A DNA stretch of 64,000 nt from Chryseobacterium sp. GTDB lineage: Bacteria > Bacteroidota > Bacteroidia > Flavobacteriales > Weeksellaceae. The notes under the pieces are model-generated. The model made no database searches and had not been told where the DNA came from. It saw only the letters and a list, made by a program, of their open reading frames with translations. The stretch is from assembly GCF_029240215.1 (NCBI RefSeq), contig NZ_JARBTK010000001.1:186001-250000 (forward strand), written 5' to 3'. Positions 33,166 through 43,008 of the stretch are shown one piece after another (the first letter of the stretch is position 1; each line of letters starts with the position of its first letter). The position numbers and the translations under genes are program-made.

Positions 33166-34395
33166 CTATTGCTTATTTATTTTATATAATCTCCCGGCAT
33201 CAGTGACAGCATACAAAGCGTTATCAGTACCTTGTGTAACATCTCTGAAACGTTGATTTTCATCGGCAAGTAATCTTTCTTCACCTACAACTTTATTGTT
33301 TTCGATAACCAGTCTTACGATGTGCATTCCGCTTAGAGATCCTATGAAAAGATTGTTTTGCCATTCAGGCATATTATTTCCTCTGTAGAATGTCATTCCG
33401 CTTGGTGATATCACAGGATCCCAATAATAAACGGGTTGCTGCATTCCTGTTTGCTGTTGAATTCCGTTTCCGATTACTGCACCACTGTATTCTATTCCGT
33501 AGGTTATTGTCGGCCATCCATAATTTGCTCCTGCCTGTATACGATTGATTTCGTCTCCTCCTCTCGGGCCGTGCTCTCCCTGCCAAAGATCTCCGGTTAC
33601 AGGATGAATCGCCATTCCTTGTGGATTTCTATGACCAATACTATACAGTTCAGGTAAAGCTCCGGATTGGGAGAATGTAGGATTTCCTGATGCCGGCTGA
33701 CCGTCTTTTGTAATGCGTATTATTTTACCGATTGCTGCAGTAACTGATTGCGCTAAAGGTCTCGTAGAAAGGTCAGACCGTTCTCCCGTACTTACAAACA
33801 AATTTCCTGTAGAATCAAATAAAATTCTTCCTCCATAATGAAGATTACCCGTTGAAGCAGATGGATTTGCCCTGTAAATAACTGTCGGATTTTCAATAGT
33901 TGTTTCAGAATCCGAAAGTCTGCCTTTTGCAACGGCTGTCAAAGTACCACCAGCGACATTTTCAGAAAACACCCAATAAACCATTCTATTCGAAGAAAAC
34001 TGAGGATCAAGACACAGTCCAAGCAATCCGCCCTGTCCTGTAGAATTTACTGCGGGAAGCCCAGTAATCGGGTTTCCAACCGTTCCAGTATTTGTGACAA
34101 TTCGCATGGTTCCTGTTTTTTGAGTAATTAATAATCGTCCATCCGGAAGGCTCGTAATTCCCCAAGGCGAAGTAAGCGAAGATGTAAGAACTGTTTTTTG
34201 ATAAGGTGTTGTGGTCTTTACAGCGTTGATTCTTGTCTGTCCGGCAAATGCCGGAGCGTAATTGGTGTTTGCAGGATTGGTTTCTACGGGCGGAAATGTC
34301 TCGCCGTTGTTTCCGCCATTGCCCTCTAAATCATCTATACAATTGACTAAAAGCATCGACGATGCAATCATTAAGTAATGCAGTTTGAATTTCAT
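33166..34395 (-). CDS. PQQ-dependent sugar dehydrogenase, lipoprotein
   Basis: A 409-residue six-bladed propeller of the aldose sugar dehydrogenase type. The lipoprotein signal ends MLLVNC. Motifs: TSPWGITSLPDGRLLITQ, HRNPQGMAIHP, GEHGPRGGDEIN and GANYGWP, which surround the PQQ and Ca2+ sites in relatives. It would oxidise sugars at the cell surface. PQQ synthesis genes are not in this window, so the cofactor may be scavenged. The start is placed at the lipoprotein Met (34395). Confidence 0.87.
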   Translation of the reverse strand: MKFKLHYLMIASSMLLVNCIDDLEGNGGNNGETFPPVETNPANTNYAPAFAGQTRINAVKTTTPYQKTVLTSSLTSPWGITSLPDGRLLITQKTGTMRIVTNTGTVGNPITGLPAVNSTGQGGLLGLCLDPQFSSNRMVYWVFSENVAGGTLTAVAKGRLSDSETTIENPTVIYRANPSASTGNLHYGGRILFDSTGNLFVSTGERSDLSTRPLAQSVTAAIGKIIRITKDGQPASGNPTFSQSGALPELYSIGHRNPQGMAIHPVTGDLWQGEHGPRGGDEINRIQAGANYGWPTITYGIEYSGAVIGNGIQQQTGMQQPVYYWDPVISPSGMTFYRGNNMPEWQNNLFIGSLSGMHIVRLVIENNKVVGEERLLADENQRFRDVTQGTDNALYAVTDAGRLYKINKQ

Positions 34396-34554
34396 ATTTA
34401 AAAAATTTGGTGTTTTAGTGATTTTCATTTCATAATTCAATTATTATTACGAAATATGTAAACGAAAGCATCAAAGTTTAAGCCAAGAAAAGACTTTCAG
34501 AAGATTTTGTATAAAAATATGATACGAATTTCATTTTTTGAAAAAACAAAATAC

Positions 34555-34578
34555 CCTTAAAAATTAATTTAAGGGTTC
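34555..34578 (-). terminator. intrinsic terminator of the molybdenum dehydrogenase operon
   Basis: ACCCTTAAA/TTTAAGGGT stem with a six-base loop, 34 bases past the last stop, followed by ATTTTGTTTTTTC on the minus strand. Confidence 0.65.
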
Positions 34579-34611
34579 TATTTATTTTAATATAAATTTT
34601 AAAGGTTAGGT

Positions 34612-36822
34612 TTAAACTATTAAATCAGGAGTTATCGGTAAATTTCTAAAACGTTTTCCAGTTGCGTTAAAAATGGCATTCGCAATTGCAGGAGCAGCAC
34701 CTATAATTCCCACTTCACCTAACCCTTTGGCTCCACTAGGATTCAGATTCGGATCAGGTTTGTTGATAAAAGAAACTTCGATAATCGGAGCATCTGCATT
34801 TACAGGGAAATGATAACCCGCTAGATCATTTGCAATGATACTTCCCAATTTCTCGTCAACCGACATTTTTTCCATCAGAGCCATACCAATTCCTCCTACT
34901 GCTGCTCCTGAAATCTGGTTGGCTGCAGGTTTTTCATTGATAATTTTTCCGCCATCTACTACAACAACCATTTTATCAATCATCACTTTTCCGGTTTTTG
35001 TATTGACTTTTACTTTACAGAAATGAGCAGCTGACGAACAAAAAGAAAATTTATTTCTCTCATCCCCCGGTCCCGATGAAGCTTCTACATCAATTATTTT
35101 TAAATTATTTTTCGTGAAAATATCCTGATAAGAAATAAAATTCTCGCCACTTTTCTGAAAAGAAATTCCTGTATCTGAAAGGATAACATCTTTTGCAACA
35201 GCATCTTTATATTTTGGGTTTATTTGAGTTGCATATTCTGCTAACTTTATTTTTAAAGCATCACTTACTGCAACTACAGCTCCGCTGATAGAAGACAATC
35301 CTGTACTTCCACCCTGACTTCCCGCCGGAGGAAGATCAGAATTTCCAAGTTCAATGGTAATTTTACTTTTAGAAATACCGGAAGTTTCATACATAATATT
35401 CTGCATCCCTGTTCCCGTTCCGGTTCCGATGTCGGTCATTGCTGTCTGTAAAACAACATTTCCGTCTTTCGTCATTTTGATTCCTGCGCTGGATTTGTTT
35501 CTTCCTGCATTCCACATTCCTACAGCCATTCCGTAACCGATTTTCCAATCGCCTTCTGAAATTGCTCCCGGAGTTGGCTGTCTTAAATTCCAACCAATCA
35601 TTTTAGCACCTTTTTCAATGGCTTCTTTTAAATAATTTGTAGACCACGGCAATCGCGTTTCCGGATTTTTCTCGAGTGCCAAATTTTTATATCTCAACTC
35701 AACAGGATCTGTTTTCAGTTGATAACTCAGTTCATCCAGCGCACTCTCGATAGCAAAATCACCGGTACAATCTCCGGGACCCCGCATCCATGTTGGAGCG
35801 CTTAGATTTAACGGGACAACTGCATTTTCAGTTTTAAGATTATCTAATTGATAGATAAGCCTCGTTACTCTTGTAATTCCCTCACTGAAAGGATCATATA
35901 TTGCACAACCGTTTTTTGCCTGATGGAGAAGTCCTGTAATTTTGCCATCCTGATCGGCTCCAATTTTTATTCTCTGCCAAGATGCAGGTCTGTAACCTAC
36001 AGAATGAAACATTTGAGGACGGGTTAACATCAGTTTTACGGGTCTTTTTACTTGTTTTGCACCTAAAATTGCAGCTAAAACATGAGGCCAGACTTTTAGC
36101 CCTGAACCAAATCCGCCACCGACAAATTCGCTGATCACCTGAATATTTTCAACCGGAATTTCAAATAATCCCGCAAAAGTTTTTTGCACATTATTGACTC
36201 CCTGATTTTTATCGTAAAGCCTTAATTTATTCTCTGCATACCAATCTGCAATCGTTGCATGCATTTCCATCGGATTATGGATCTCGGCTGCAATATTGTA
36301 TTCCTGGTCGACAGAAAATGGTGAACTGCTCCAGCTTTTTTCGTCACCTCTTTCTTTTCCGGTCGGTTTTAATTCAACGGAGTTTTTAGCTTTATTAAAA
36401 TTAACTTCAAAAGGCTCGGTCGTATATTCAACCTTCACTAATGATGCTGCGTATGTTGCTTCTTCCAATGTTTCGGCAATCACTAAAGCAATGGGCTGAC
36501 CTTTAAAAAATATTTTATCGGTATGAAAAACCGGCAATCCGAATTTTGACTCCTTTATTTTAGCTTCGTTTGCAAATCCCGGAACGTTTGGTTTTTTAAG
36601 ATGAGAAATAATGTCAAGAATTCCATCCGACTGTTTCGCCAAATCTAAATTAATCGATTTGATCGTACCTGATGCAATCTCGCTCGTCACCAAAACTGCA
36701 TGACAAAGATTATCAACTTTATATTCGGCAGCGTATTTCCCTTGTCCTTTTACTTTTGCAACGGCTTCCACACGACCTTCAACAGGTACTATAAATTCAG
36801 TTTCATCGTCAAAAAATCCCAT
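34612..36822 (-). CDS. aldehyde/xanthine dehydrogenase molybdenum subunit
   Basis: A 736-residue large subunit of the xanthine oxidase family, similar in size to PaoC. It contains the N-terminal Ald_Xan_dh domain and the Moco-binding region with GGGFGSGLKVWPH, MRGPGDC, GSQGGSTGLSS and GAKGLGEVGIIGAAP. The Glu in GLGEVG is the expected catalytic base. It is third in an operon after the iron-sulfur and FAD subunits. Substrate (aldehyde, purine or another N-heterocycle) cannot be settled from sequence. Confidence 0.9.
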   Translation of the reverse strand: MGFFDDETEFIVPVEGRVEAVAKVKGQGKYAAEYKVDNLCHAVLVTSEIASGTIKSINLDLAKQSDGILDIISHLKKPNVPGFANEAKIKESKFGLPVFHTDKIFFKGQPIALVIAETLEEATYAASLVKVEYTTEPFEVNFNKAKNSVELKPTGKERGDEKSWSSSPFSVDQEYNIAAEIHNPMEMHATIADWYAENKLRLYDKNQGVNNVQKTFAGLFEIPVENIQVISEFVGGGFGSGLKVWPHVLAAILGAKQVKRPVKLMLTRPQMFHSVGYRPASWQRIKIGADQDGKITGLLHQAKNGCAIYDPFSEGITRVTRLIYQLDNLKTENAVVPLNLSAPTWMRGPGDCTGDFAIESALDELSYQLKTDPVELRYKNLALEKNPETRLPWSTNYLKEAIEKGAKMIGWNLRQPTPGAISEGDWKIGYGMAVGMWNAGRNKSSAGIKMTKDGNVVLQTAMTDIGTGTGTGMQNIMYETSGISKSKITIELGNSDLPPAGSQGGSTGLSSISGAVVAVSDALKIKLAEYATQINPKYKDAVAKDVILSDTGISFQKSGENFISYQDIFTKNNLKIIDVEASSGPGDERNKFSFCSSAAHFCKVKVNTKTGKVMIDKMVVVVDGGKIINEKPAANQISGAAVGGIGMALMEKMSVDEKLGSIIANDLAGYHFPVNADAPIIEVSFINKPDPNLNPSGAKGLGEVGIIGAAPAIANAIFNATGKRFRNLPITPDLIV

Positions 36823-36863
36823 GTTTTTAATTTTTAAAATTTGTTAGAAATAAAACTGTTGCT

Positions 36864-37841
36864 TTATAAATTTACCGCATTACGCAAAGCAAGTTCGATC
36901 GCTCCTTTCAACATCGGAACTTTGTATGCATTATTAGAAAGCGGCTTCACTTTTTCTATTACAATTTCAGATGCTTTTTTAAATACTTCATCTGAAGCTT
37001 TTTTACCTTTTAAATAACTTTCAGCTTCATGCCATCTCCAAGGCTTGTGGGCGACACCTCCCGAAGCTAATCTTGCTTCTTTGATGGTATCTCCATCCAT
37101 CTGTAATGCGGAAGCTACAGAAATCATCGCAAAAGCATAAGAAGTTCTTTCACGCAACTTTATGTACGAATATTTTTTATGAAACTCATTTTTCGGAACT
37201 TCAATATGAGTTATCAAAGCATTTTGAGGTAAATTATTGTCTAACCAGGGTGTATCTTCCGGCAATTTATGGAAATCTTTAAAGGGAATTGTAAACTGTT
37301 TATTTTTAGAATCAACTCCATGAACATTAGCATCCAATGCAACCAAAGAGATACACAAATCTGAAGGATGAACTGCCACACACTGATCACTATACCCTAC
37401 AATAGCACTCATTTTATTGTCACCATTCAGAGCACTGCATCCACTTCCCTTTTTCCTTTTATTACATGGTGTTGTCACATCATAAAAATACGGACAACGA
37501 GTTCTTTGCAATAAATTTCCGGCTGTACTAGCCATGTTTCTGATTTGTGGAGAAGCTCCTGCTAAAACTGCTTTGGTAATCAACGGATAATTTTTAAGCA
37601 AATCAGAATTCGTGGTTAAAGTAGTATTACGAACCATCGAACCTATATTCAATGATCTTTCTGACAGTTTAATTTCAGTAGACAATGCGGTAGATACATC
37701 AATCATTCCGTCGGGTTGAGCAATATTTTTTTTGAGAAGATCTACAATATTGGTTCCTCCTGCAATGAAATCTTTACCTGAAGTTTTCAATTTTAAAGCT
37801 TCAGCAGAAGTTTTTGCTTTTTCAAATATAAATGGTTTCAT
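36864..37841 (-). CDS. aldehyde/xanthine dehydrogenase FAD subunit
   Basis: A 325-residue FAD-binding protein (FIAGGTNIVDLLKKN, then ASTAGNLLQRTRCPYFYD). The CPYFYDVTTPCNKRKKGSGC stretch carries the cysteine set that in PaoB binds an additional [4Fe-4S] cluster, so this is the PaoB-like type. It overlaps the iron-sulfur subunit gene by four bases (ATGA). Confidence 0.88.
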   Translation of the reverse strand: MKPFIFEKAKTSAEALKLKTSGKDFIAGGTNIVDLLKKNIAQPDGMIDVSTALSTEIKLSERSLNIGSMVRNTTLTTNSDLLKNYPLITKAVLAGASPQIRNMASTAGNLLQRTRCPYFYDVTTPCNKRKKGSGCSALNGDNKMSAIVGYSDQCVAVHPSDLCISLVALDANVHGVDSKNKQFTIPFKDFHKLPEDTPWLDNNLPQNALITHIEVPKNEFHKKYSYIKLRERTSYAFAMISVASALQMDGDTIKEARLASGGVAHKPWRWHEAESYLKGKKASDEVFKKASEIVIEKVKPLSNNAYKVPMLKGAIELALRNAVNL

Positions 37842-38431
37842 AATGCTGCTACTTTTTGTATAGATTCAACAATTCCGTTGTAAGCACCACAACGACAAAG
37901 ATTTCCGCTCATAAATTCTTTAATTTCTTCAACAGAATTGGTGTGTCCTTCTCTTACACAGGCAACTGCAGACATGATTTGTCCGGGAGTACAATATCCG
38001 CATTGGAAGCCGTCACATTCGATGAAAGCCTCCTGCATCGGATGAAGTTGATTACCCGCCGATAAACCTTCAATTGTTGTCACTTCTTTTCCGGGAACCA
38101 TTGCTGCTAAAGTAAGACAACTTAATGCTCTTTCCCCATCAAGATGAACCGTACAAGCGCCGCATTGACCATGGTCGCAACCTTTTTTTGTTCCGGTAAG
38201 ATCCAGGTTTTCACGAAGAACATCTAATAGTGTTGAGCGGCTGTCAATTTTAATGTCGTGCATTTTTTTATTGACAGAAATTTTTATCGGTAACACACTC
38301 TTTTTAGGAAGAATAAAATCTTTAACATCATTGTAAAAAGCTTTTACTGATGTTGGAATTGCGGCAAAAACGGCAGCAATTGCCGTACTCTTGAGAAAAA
38401 ATCTTCTGCTGTAATTAGTCGGGTCAGACAT
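37838..38431 (-). CDS. aldehyde/xanthine dehydrogenase 2Fe-2S subunit with Tat signal
   Basis: A 197-residue subunit with a twin-arginine signal (SRRFFLKSTAIAAVFAAIPTS), so the complex should be exported folded to the periplasm. It contains a plant-type 2Fe-2S site (CDHGQCGACT, then C in ALSC) and a second one (FQCGYCTPGQ, CRCGAYNGI). It is the first gene of a three-gene operon; the order matches paoABC of Escherichia coli. A dedicated cofactor-insertion chaperone gene is not adjacent. Confidence 0.9.
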   Translation of the reverse strand: MSDPTNYSRRFFLKSTAIAAVFAAIPTSVKAFYNDVKDFILPKKSVLPIKISVNKKMHDIKIDSRSTLLDVLRENLDLTGTKKGCDHGQCGACTVHLDGERALSCLTLAAMVPGKEVTTIEGLSAGNQLHPMQEAFIECDGFQCGYCTPGQIMSAVACVREGHTNSVEEIKEFMSGNLCRCGAYNGIVESIQKVAAL

Positions 38432-38515
38432 ATCTGATGGATTTTATGATTTGAAGAAGTACTGATTTTAAATAAGATAAAAATATAAGAATTTAAAAAC
38501 AGATTCACTTACTTT

Positions 38516-38523
38516 CAAATATA
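38516..38523 (-). promoter_or_regulatory. -7 box of the molybdenum dehydrogenase operon
   Basis: CAAATATA reads TATATTTG on the minus strand, giving a leader of about 80 bases. No -33 element is clear. Confidence 0.35.
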
Positions 38524-38619
38524 ATGAAAACTTCAGGTAAAATTTATTAAAGATATCTGAATTTAAGTAGGTTTTGTGCAATTTATAATGAAAATAAATT
38601 ATGATTTCACATAAAAAAA

Positions 38620-38652
38620 AAGTCCAGACAAAATAAAATATTTGCCGGACTT
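38620..38652 (-). terminator. terminator of the DUF4249/TonB unit
   Basis: AAGTCC/GGACTT stem with an imperfect inner part (CCAGACAAA/TTTGCCGG) and T9 on the minus strand, 39 bases past the stop. Confidence 0.6.
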
Positions 38653-38690
38653 ATATTTTAAAGCCGTTTCGCTTAATAATGTGAAATAAT

Positions 38691-39497
38691 TTATTGGATC
38701 ACATAACTTTTTTTGCTTACGGTATGTGCAGAAAAATATCCCAAAGCACCATTACTGATATTACTTGGCGGATTGGAAGGTGTGATTCCACCACCGGGAC
38801 CGCCACCGTCGATAATCTGCAGTAATGAAGTAAAATAAGTGTAAACATTGGTGTCAATACACTGCATTTCAACATAAATGGTATCTCCTACTTTGGTTTT
38901 CTGACCATTACCATCTTCGTCGTCATTTGGCAACAATAAAGGTCTTTGATTGACGGCTCCATTATTGACATTATCAGAAAATGCTTCAAACATTTTACCA
39001 GAATTATTCACTGAAAAACTGAAAAGATATCTGTTTCCTAACTCCGCAGGATCTGTAAAAACAGGCAAAAGCGTGTATGATAATTCACCTGCAACCATAA
39101 AGGAATCCTGCTGGAGATTGTCGAGCAAAACAGGTTGAGGCATGGTGCTTTTTGCGGTATAATCCTTCCCTTCTGCAGAAACTTTCAGGGTATAAGTTCT
39201 TCCCGGAGCTGTAGTAAAATTTGTAGTTTCATAAAATCCTTCACCCACATGATTTAATGTTTCGGTTTGTCCGGTATCGTCGCTTAAAACTACAACAGCA
39301 TTACTTACAATCGGATAGGTATTATTGGTCGTAAATGCTACCGATTTGGTAATTTTCACGTAATATGGTCCTGCCTGATCAGTTAAATTTCCTTCGATCA
39401 CAATATTTCCGCTTTTGTCGTCAAGGTCGAGATCAATTTCTTTTTCACATGCAGTAAACAAAAAAAGAGATATGATGATTAAAAATATATTTTTCAT
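38691..39497 (-). CDS. DUF4249 family lipoprotein
   Basis: A 268-residue lipoprotein (signal ending LFTAC) with a DUF4249 layout: EKEIDLDLDDKSGNIVIEGNLTDQAGPYYVKITKS, then an Ig-like beta body. Members always accompany TonB receptors in Bacteroidota and are thought to sit on them at the cell surface, in the manner of SusD-like partners. It starts four bases after the receptor stop. Confidence 0.82.
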   Translation of the reverse strand: MKNIFLIIISLFLFTACEKEIDLDLDDKSGNIVIEGNLTDQAGPYYVKITKSVAFTTNNTYPIVSNAVVVLSDDTGQTETLNHVGEGFYETTNFTTAPGRTYTLKVSAEGKDYTAKSTMPQPVLLDNLQQDSFMVAGELSYTLLPVFTDPAELGNRYLFSFSVNNSGKMFEAFSDNVNNGAVNQRPLLLPNDDEDGNGQKTKVGDTIYVEMQCIDTNVYTYFTSLLQIIDGGGPGGGITPSNPPSNISNGALGYFSAHTVSKKSYVIQ

Positions 39498-39501
39498 GGC
39501 A

Positions 39502-41832
39502 TTAAAATTTGAAATTATAAGTTACGTTCGGAACAAATTTAAAAAGTGAAGTCTGCATTGCACGAGTCGTTCCGGGTTTGTCGGGATTGTCTTCAAATGT
39601 AATGGTGTATGCATTTTCTCTTCCGTACAGATTGTAAATTCCGAATGACCATGAACTTTGAAAACGTTTGTTTTTTCCCGGCTCGTACGTTGCACTCAAA
39701 TCTAATCTGTGATACGCAGGCATTCTGTCGGCATTTCGGGAGCTGTATTGAAAAATTGTCTGTTCCTGCAATTCGTATTTTCCTGTCGGGAAAGTCACTG
39801 CGTTTCCTGTACTGTAGACAAACAGTCCAGAAAATGACCATTTTGGATTCAATTCGTAAGTTGCAACAACTGCTAAATCATGGGTTTTATCTTGTCTGGC
39901 GTTGTACCAGTTATTATCGTTGATTCCGTTTATTTTTCTTTCAGTTTTTGATAAGGTATAGGAAATCCAGCCTGTCAGTTTCCCGCTTTTCTTTTTAGCA
40001 ATGAGTTCTAAACCGTACGCTCTTCCTTTTCCAAATAACAATTCTCCTTCTACATCTGCTGCGGCATCAAAAGTAATTTCTGCACCATTTTTAAAATCAA
40101 TCTGATTCTGCATCGATTTGTAATAAACTTCTGCATTGATTTCGTAATTATTATTGTTGAAATTTCTGCTGTAACCGGCACTGATCTGATCTGCGATTTC
40201 GGGTTTTACGGTATAGCTGCTCCCAATCCATTGATCCGTGGGATTTCCGCTGCTGCTATTGCTGAGTAAGTGCAGGTTTTGAGTGTTTCTTGCATATCCA
40301 CCTTTGATACTGCTTACTTCATCGATTCTGTAATTGGCTGTAATTCTAGGCTCAAGATTAACATATGTTTTTCCGAATTTTCCTTTTTCCAGAAATTTAC
40401 TGTCAGTTAAAACTCCATTGTCATAGGTATTAAATGTATCTCCACCCAAAACACTGAACATGGATAGTCTTAAACCATAATTAACCGTAAGTTTTTCTGT
40501 AGCTTTAAAATCATCATTGATGTATAATGCATTTTCCCAGGAATACCTTGAATTTCTCGGAAAACTGCTCACACTCGTTCCCGAAGCACTGCTTGGAGTA
40601 ATTGTATGATAAATTGACTGCAAACCAAAACGGACGGAATGTTTATTCCCTGCAAACCAGCTGAAATCCTGCTTCAGATTCCAATCCTGAATCTGAGAAT
40701 CTAAACCAAAAGTATTATCGTTGCTAGAAAGACTGACTTTGTAATCGTAATTACTGTAGATGAATGACGTGTTTGAGAATAATTTGCTGTTGATGATACT
40801 GTTCCACCGTACTGTTGCTGTTGTGTTCCCCCAATCTGTGGCAAAAGTATTTCCTAATCCCAGAACATCTCTTCCAAAATATCCCGAAACATACAGACGG
40901 TTGTTTTCATTAATCTGATAATTGGCTTTTAAATTTAGATCATAAAAATAAAGCTTACTGTCTTTAAAATCATCGGTAGCTTTCAGAAAAACATCGGCAT
41001 AAGTTCGTCTTCCGGAAACAATGAAAGAAGATTTTTCTTTCTGAATCGGTCCTTCTACACTCAGTCGGCTGCTGATTAAACCAATTCCTCCGTTGACATT
41101 ATAATCTTTGTTGTTTCCGTCTTTCATTTTTACATCCATCACCGAAGAAAGACGACCACCGTATTGCGCAGGGCTGTTTCCTTTGATGATACTCGCATCT
41201 TTCAGTGCGTCACTATTAAATGTGCTGAAAAATCCTAACAAATGCGATGCATTGTAAACAGGTGCTTCATCCAGCAAAATTAAATTCTGATCGGTTGCCC
41301 CTCCTCTTACACTGAATCCGCTGCTGCCTTCACCATTGCTTTTGATTCCAGGTAAAAGCTGAATGGTTTTCAAAACATCTTTTTCGCCAAATAAGACGGG
41401 AAGTTTTTCTATGCTTTTAATACTTAAAGTTTCTGTTCCCATTTGAGCAGAAGTCAGATTTTTATCTTTTTTCACTGCTGAAATGACAACTTCGTCAATC
41501 TGTGCAGTTCGTTCTGTTTCCTGAGAAAGAATTAAATCTAATTTTACATTCTGATCAAGCTGAATTTTCTGTTTGTAAGCTTCATAACCTCCATATGCAA
41601 CTGCTACTGTATAATTTCCCTGCGGAAGCGAAAGTGAGTAAAAGCCATATTCGTTGGCAACGACACTCACACTGGGATCTTCTTCTACTTTTACGGTCAC
41701 TCCGATGAGGAGCTCACCATTTTTACCGTCTCTTACTGTTCCGCTGATCGTCCGTCGTTCCTGGGCAAAAGCTGTAATGCTGAAAACCGAGAGCCCGATC
41801 GTGGCAAAAATTCTACAATAGATTGCTTGCAT
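39502..41832 (-). CDS. TonB-dependent receptor with carboxypeptidase-like N-terminal domain
   Basis: A 776-residue outer membrane receptor. Signal peptide to about residue 24, carboxypeptidase-regulatory-like domain at 27-110 (ISGTVRDGKNGELLIGVTV), plug at 120-240 (GFSVRGGATDQNLILLDEAPVYN, QYGGRLSSVMDVKMKDG), then a 22-strand barrel ending NVTYNFKF. It imports an unknown ligand using TonB energy. It is first in a two-gene unit with the DUF4249 lipoprotein. Confidence 0.9.
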   Translation of the reverse strand: MQAIYCRIFATIGLSVFSITAFAQERRTISGTVRDGKNGELLIGVTVKVEEDPSVSVVANEYGFYSLSLPQGNYTVAVAYGGYEAYKQKIQLDQNVKLDLILSQETERTAQIDEVVISAVKKDKNLTSAQMGTETLSIKSIEKLPVLFGEKDVLKTIQLLPGIKSNGEGSSGFSVRGGATDQNLILLDEAPVYNASHLLGFFSTFNSDALKDASIIKGNSPAQYGGRLSSVMDVKMKDGNNKDYNVNGGIGLISSRLSVEGPIQKEKSSFIVSGRRTYADVFLKATDDFKDSKLYFYDLNLKANYQINENNRLYVSGYFGRDVLGLGNTFATDWGNTTATVRWNSIINSKLFSNTSFIYSNYDYKVSLSSNDNTFGLDSQIQDWNLKQDFSWFAGNKHSVRFGLQSIYHTITPSSASGTSVSSFPRNSRYSWENALYINDDFKATEKLTVNYGLRLSMFSVLGGDTFNTYDNGVLTDSKFLEKGKFGKTYVNLEPRITANYRIDEVSSIKGGYARNTQNLHLLSNSSSGNPTDQWIGSSYTVKPEIADQISAGYSRNFNNNNYEINAEVYYKSMQNQIDFKNGAEITFDAAADVEGELLFGKGRAYGLELIAKKKSGKLTGWISYTLSKTERKINGINDNNWYNARQDKTHDLAVVATYELNPKWSFSGLFVYSTGNAVTFPTGKYELQEQTIFQYSSRNADRMPAYHRLDLSATYEPGKNKRFQSSWSFGIYNLYGRENAYTITFEDNPDKPGTTRAMQTSLFKFVPNVTYNFKF

Positions 41833-41970
41833 TCTTAGATGTTTATTAGAAATAGTTTTTAAAAAAAATAAAAGCCTAAAGATAAGCTTTAATTAAGTGG
41901 ACCTGAAAGTGAATAAACGGATAATTGGGTTTTAAATTGTCTTTGTTTGTGTGAAATCTTGTTCATAAAA

Positions 41971-41998
41971 AAATCCTCACTTTAAAAATGAGGAATTT
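41971..41998 (-). terminator. terminator of the signalling operon
   Basis: TCCTCA/TGAGGA stem with a nine-base loop and a T7 run on the minus strand, just past the last response regulator gene. Confidence 0.65.
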
Positions 41999-42024
41999 GA
42001 AAATATCTTAAAAAAGAATTTAAG

Positions 42025-42390
42025 TTAATTCTTGATATGCTTTGCCACCTTTTCTTCTAAATCTTCTAAGTTAAAAGGCTTTGCAACATAATCGTCAGCT
42101 TGTGCGCTTTCGGCAAGAGCGACGATGTCATTATTTGCAGTCACATAGATGACAGGAATATTTTTGTACTGTTCGTGACTTTTTAAAAGTCTGGTTGCTT
42201 CCACTCCACCGATGTTGGGAATCCAATTGTCCATAAGGATAACATCTGGCTCAAATTGTGAAACTTTTTGTATAATGTCGTGTGACGTTTCTGAAATTTC
42301 GACATGATATCCACCTTCCTCAAAAATGATACTGATCACTTCAAGAATAACTTTATCATCATCAAAAATCAAAATTTTCTTTCTGTCCAT
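42025..42390 (-). CDS. single-domain response regulator
   Basis: A 121-residue receiver: ILIFDDDK with acidic residues at 10-12, acceptor Asp54 in ILMDNWIPN, Thr/Ala switch in YVTANND and Lys in VAKPFN. No output domain, so it works through protein contact like CheY or Spo0F. It is last in the six-gene operon. Confidence 0.9.
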   Translation of the reverse strand: MDRKKILIFDDDKVILEVISIIFEEGGYHVEISETSHDIIQKVSQFEPDVILMDNWIPNIGGVEATRLLKSHEQYKNIPVIYVTANNDIVALAESAQADDYVAKPFNLEDLEEKVAKHIKN

Positions 42391-42416
42391 ATCTTTATTA
42401 TTTGTTTAATTTTAAA

Positions 42417-43001
42417 TTATTTGTTTGTAGCTAATTTGTTTATATGTTTTGCCAAATCTTTCGGTTCGATCAGCAAATCGTAATCTACCCGCTCAAATGC
42501 CTGTCTTGGCATATAATCAACTTCGGCAGATCCCGGATTTTGAATCCAGACTTTTCCTTTATTTTTTCTAATATAATTTAAACCTTCCACCCCATCTGCA
42601 TTGGCTCCTGAAAGAAGAACACCTATAACGCTTTCGCCGAAAGTTTCGCCGGCAGATTTGAAGGTGACATCTATCGAAGGTCTTGAATAATTCATCTTTT
42701 CTGAACTATCCAACGACATCGTTTTTTTATCTTCAAACAGCAAGTGGTAATCTGCAGGAACTATATAAATTTTATTATTTTCTATTTCAGTCTTATCTTC
42801 AACTTCAATCACTTTCCAAAGAGTAAATTGCTGCAACAAAGTCGGAAGAATACTTGTAGAATATGCCTTTCTGTGAACCACCAGCAAAACCGGAAAACCT
42901 AGATTCTCATCCAGATTTTTGATCATTTCCAAGATAACCTGCAGGCTTCCGGCAGATCCTCCGATGACGATCAATTCAGTTTTACTTATTGGTGTTTCCA
43001 T
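42417..43001 (-). CDS. cheB: stand-alone CheB-type methylesterase
   Basis: A 194-residue protein with only the methylesterase domain. The catalytic triad is Ser16 in GGSAGSL, His43 in LVVHRK and Asp136 in SGANADGVEG. There is no receiver domain, so it is not controlled by phosphorylation in the usual CheB way. It lies eight bases after cheR. With no chemoreceptor, CheA or CheW nearby, its substrate is unlikely to be classical chemoreceptors. Confidence 0.88.
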   Translation of the reverse strand: METPISKTELIVIGGSAGSLQVILEMIKNLDENLGFPVLLVVHRKAYSTSILPTLLQQFTLWKVIEVEDKTEIENNKIYIVPADYHLLFEDKKTMSLDSSEKMNYSRPSIDVTFKSAGETFGESVIGVLLSGANADGVEGLNYIRKNKGKVWIQNPGSAEVDYMPRQAFERVDYDLLIEPKDLAKHINKLATNK

Positions 43002-43008
43002 TACTGAA

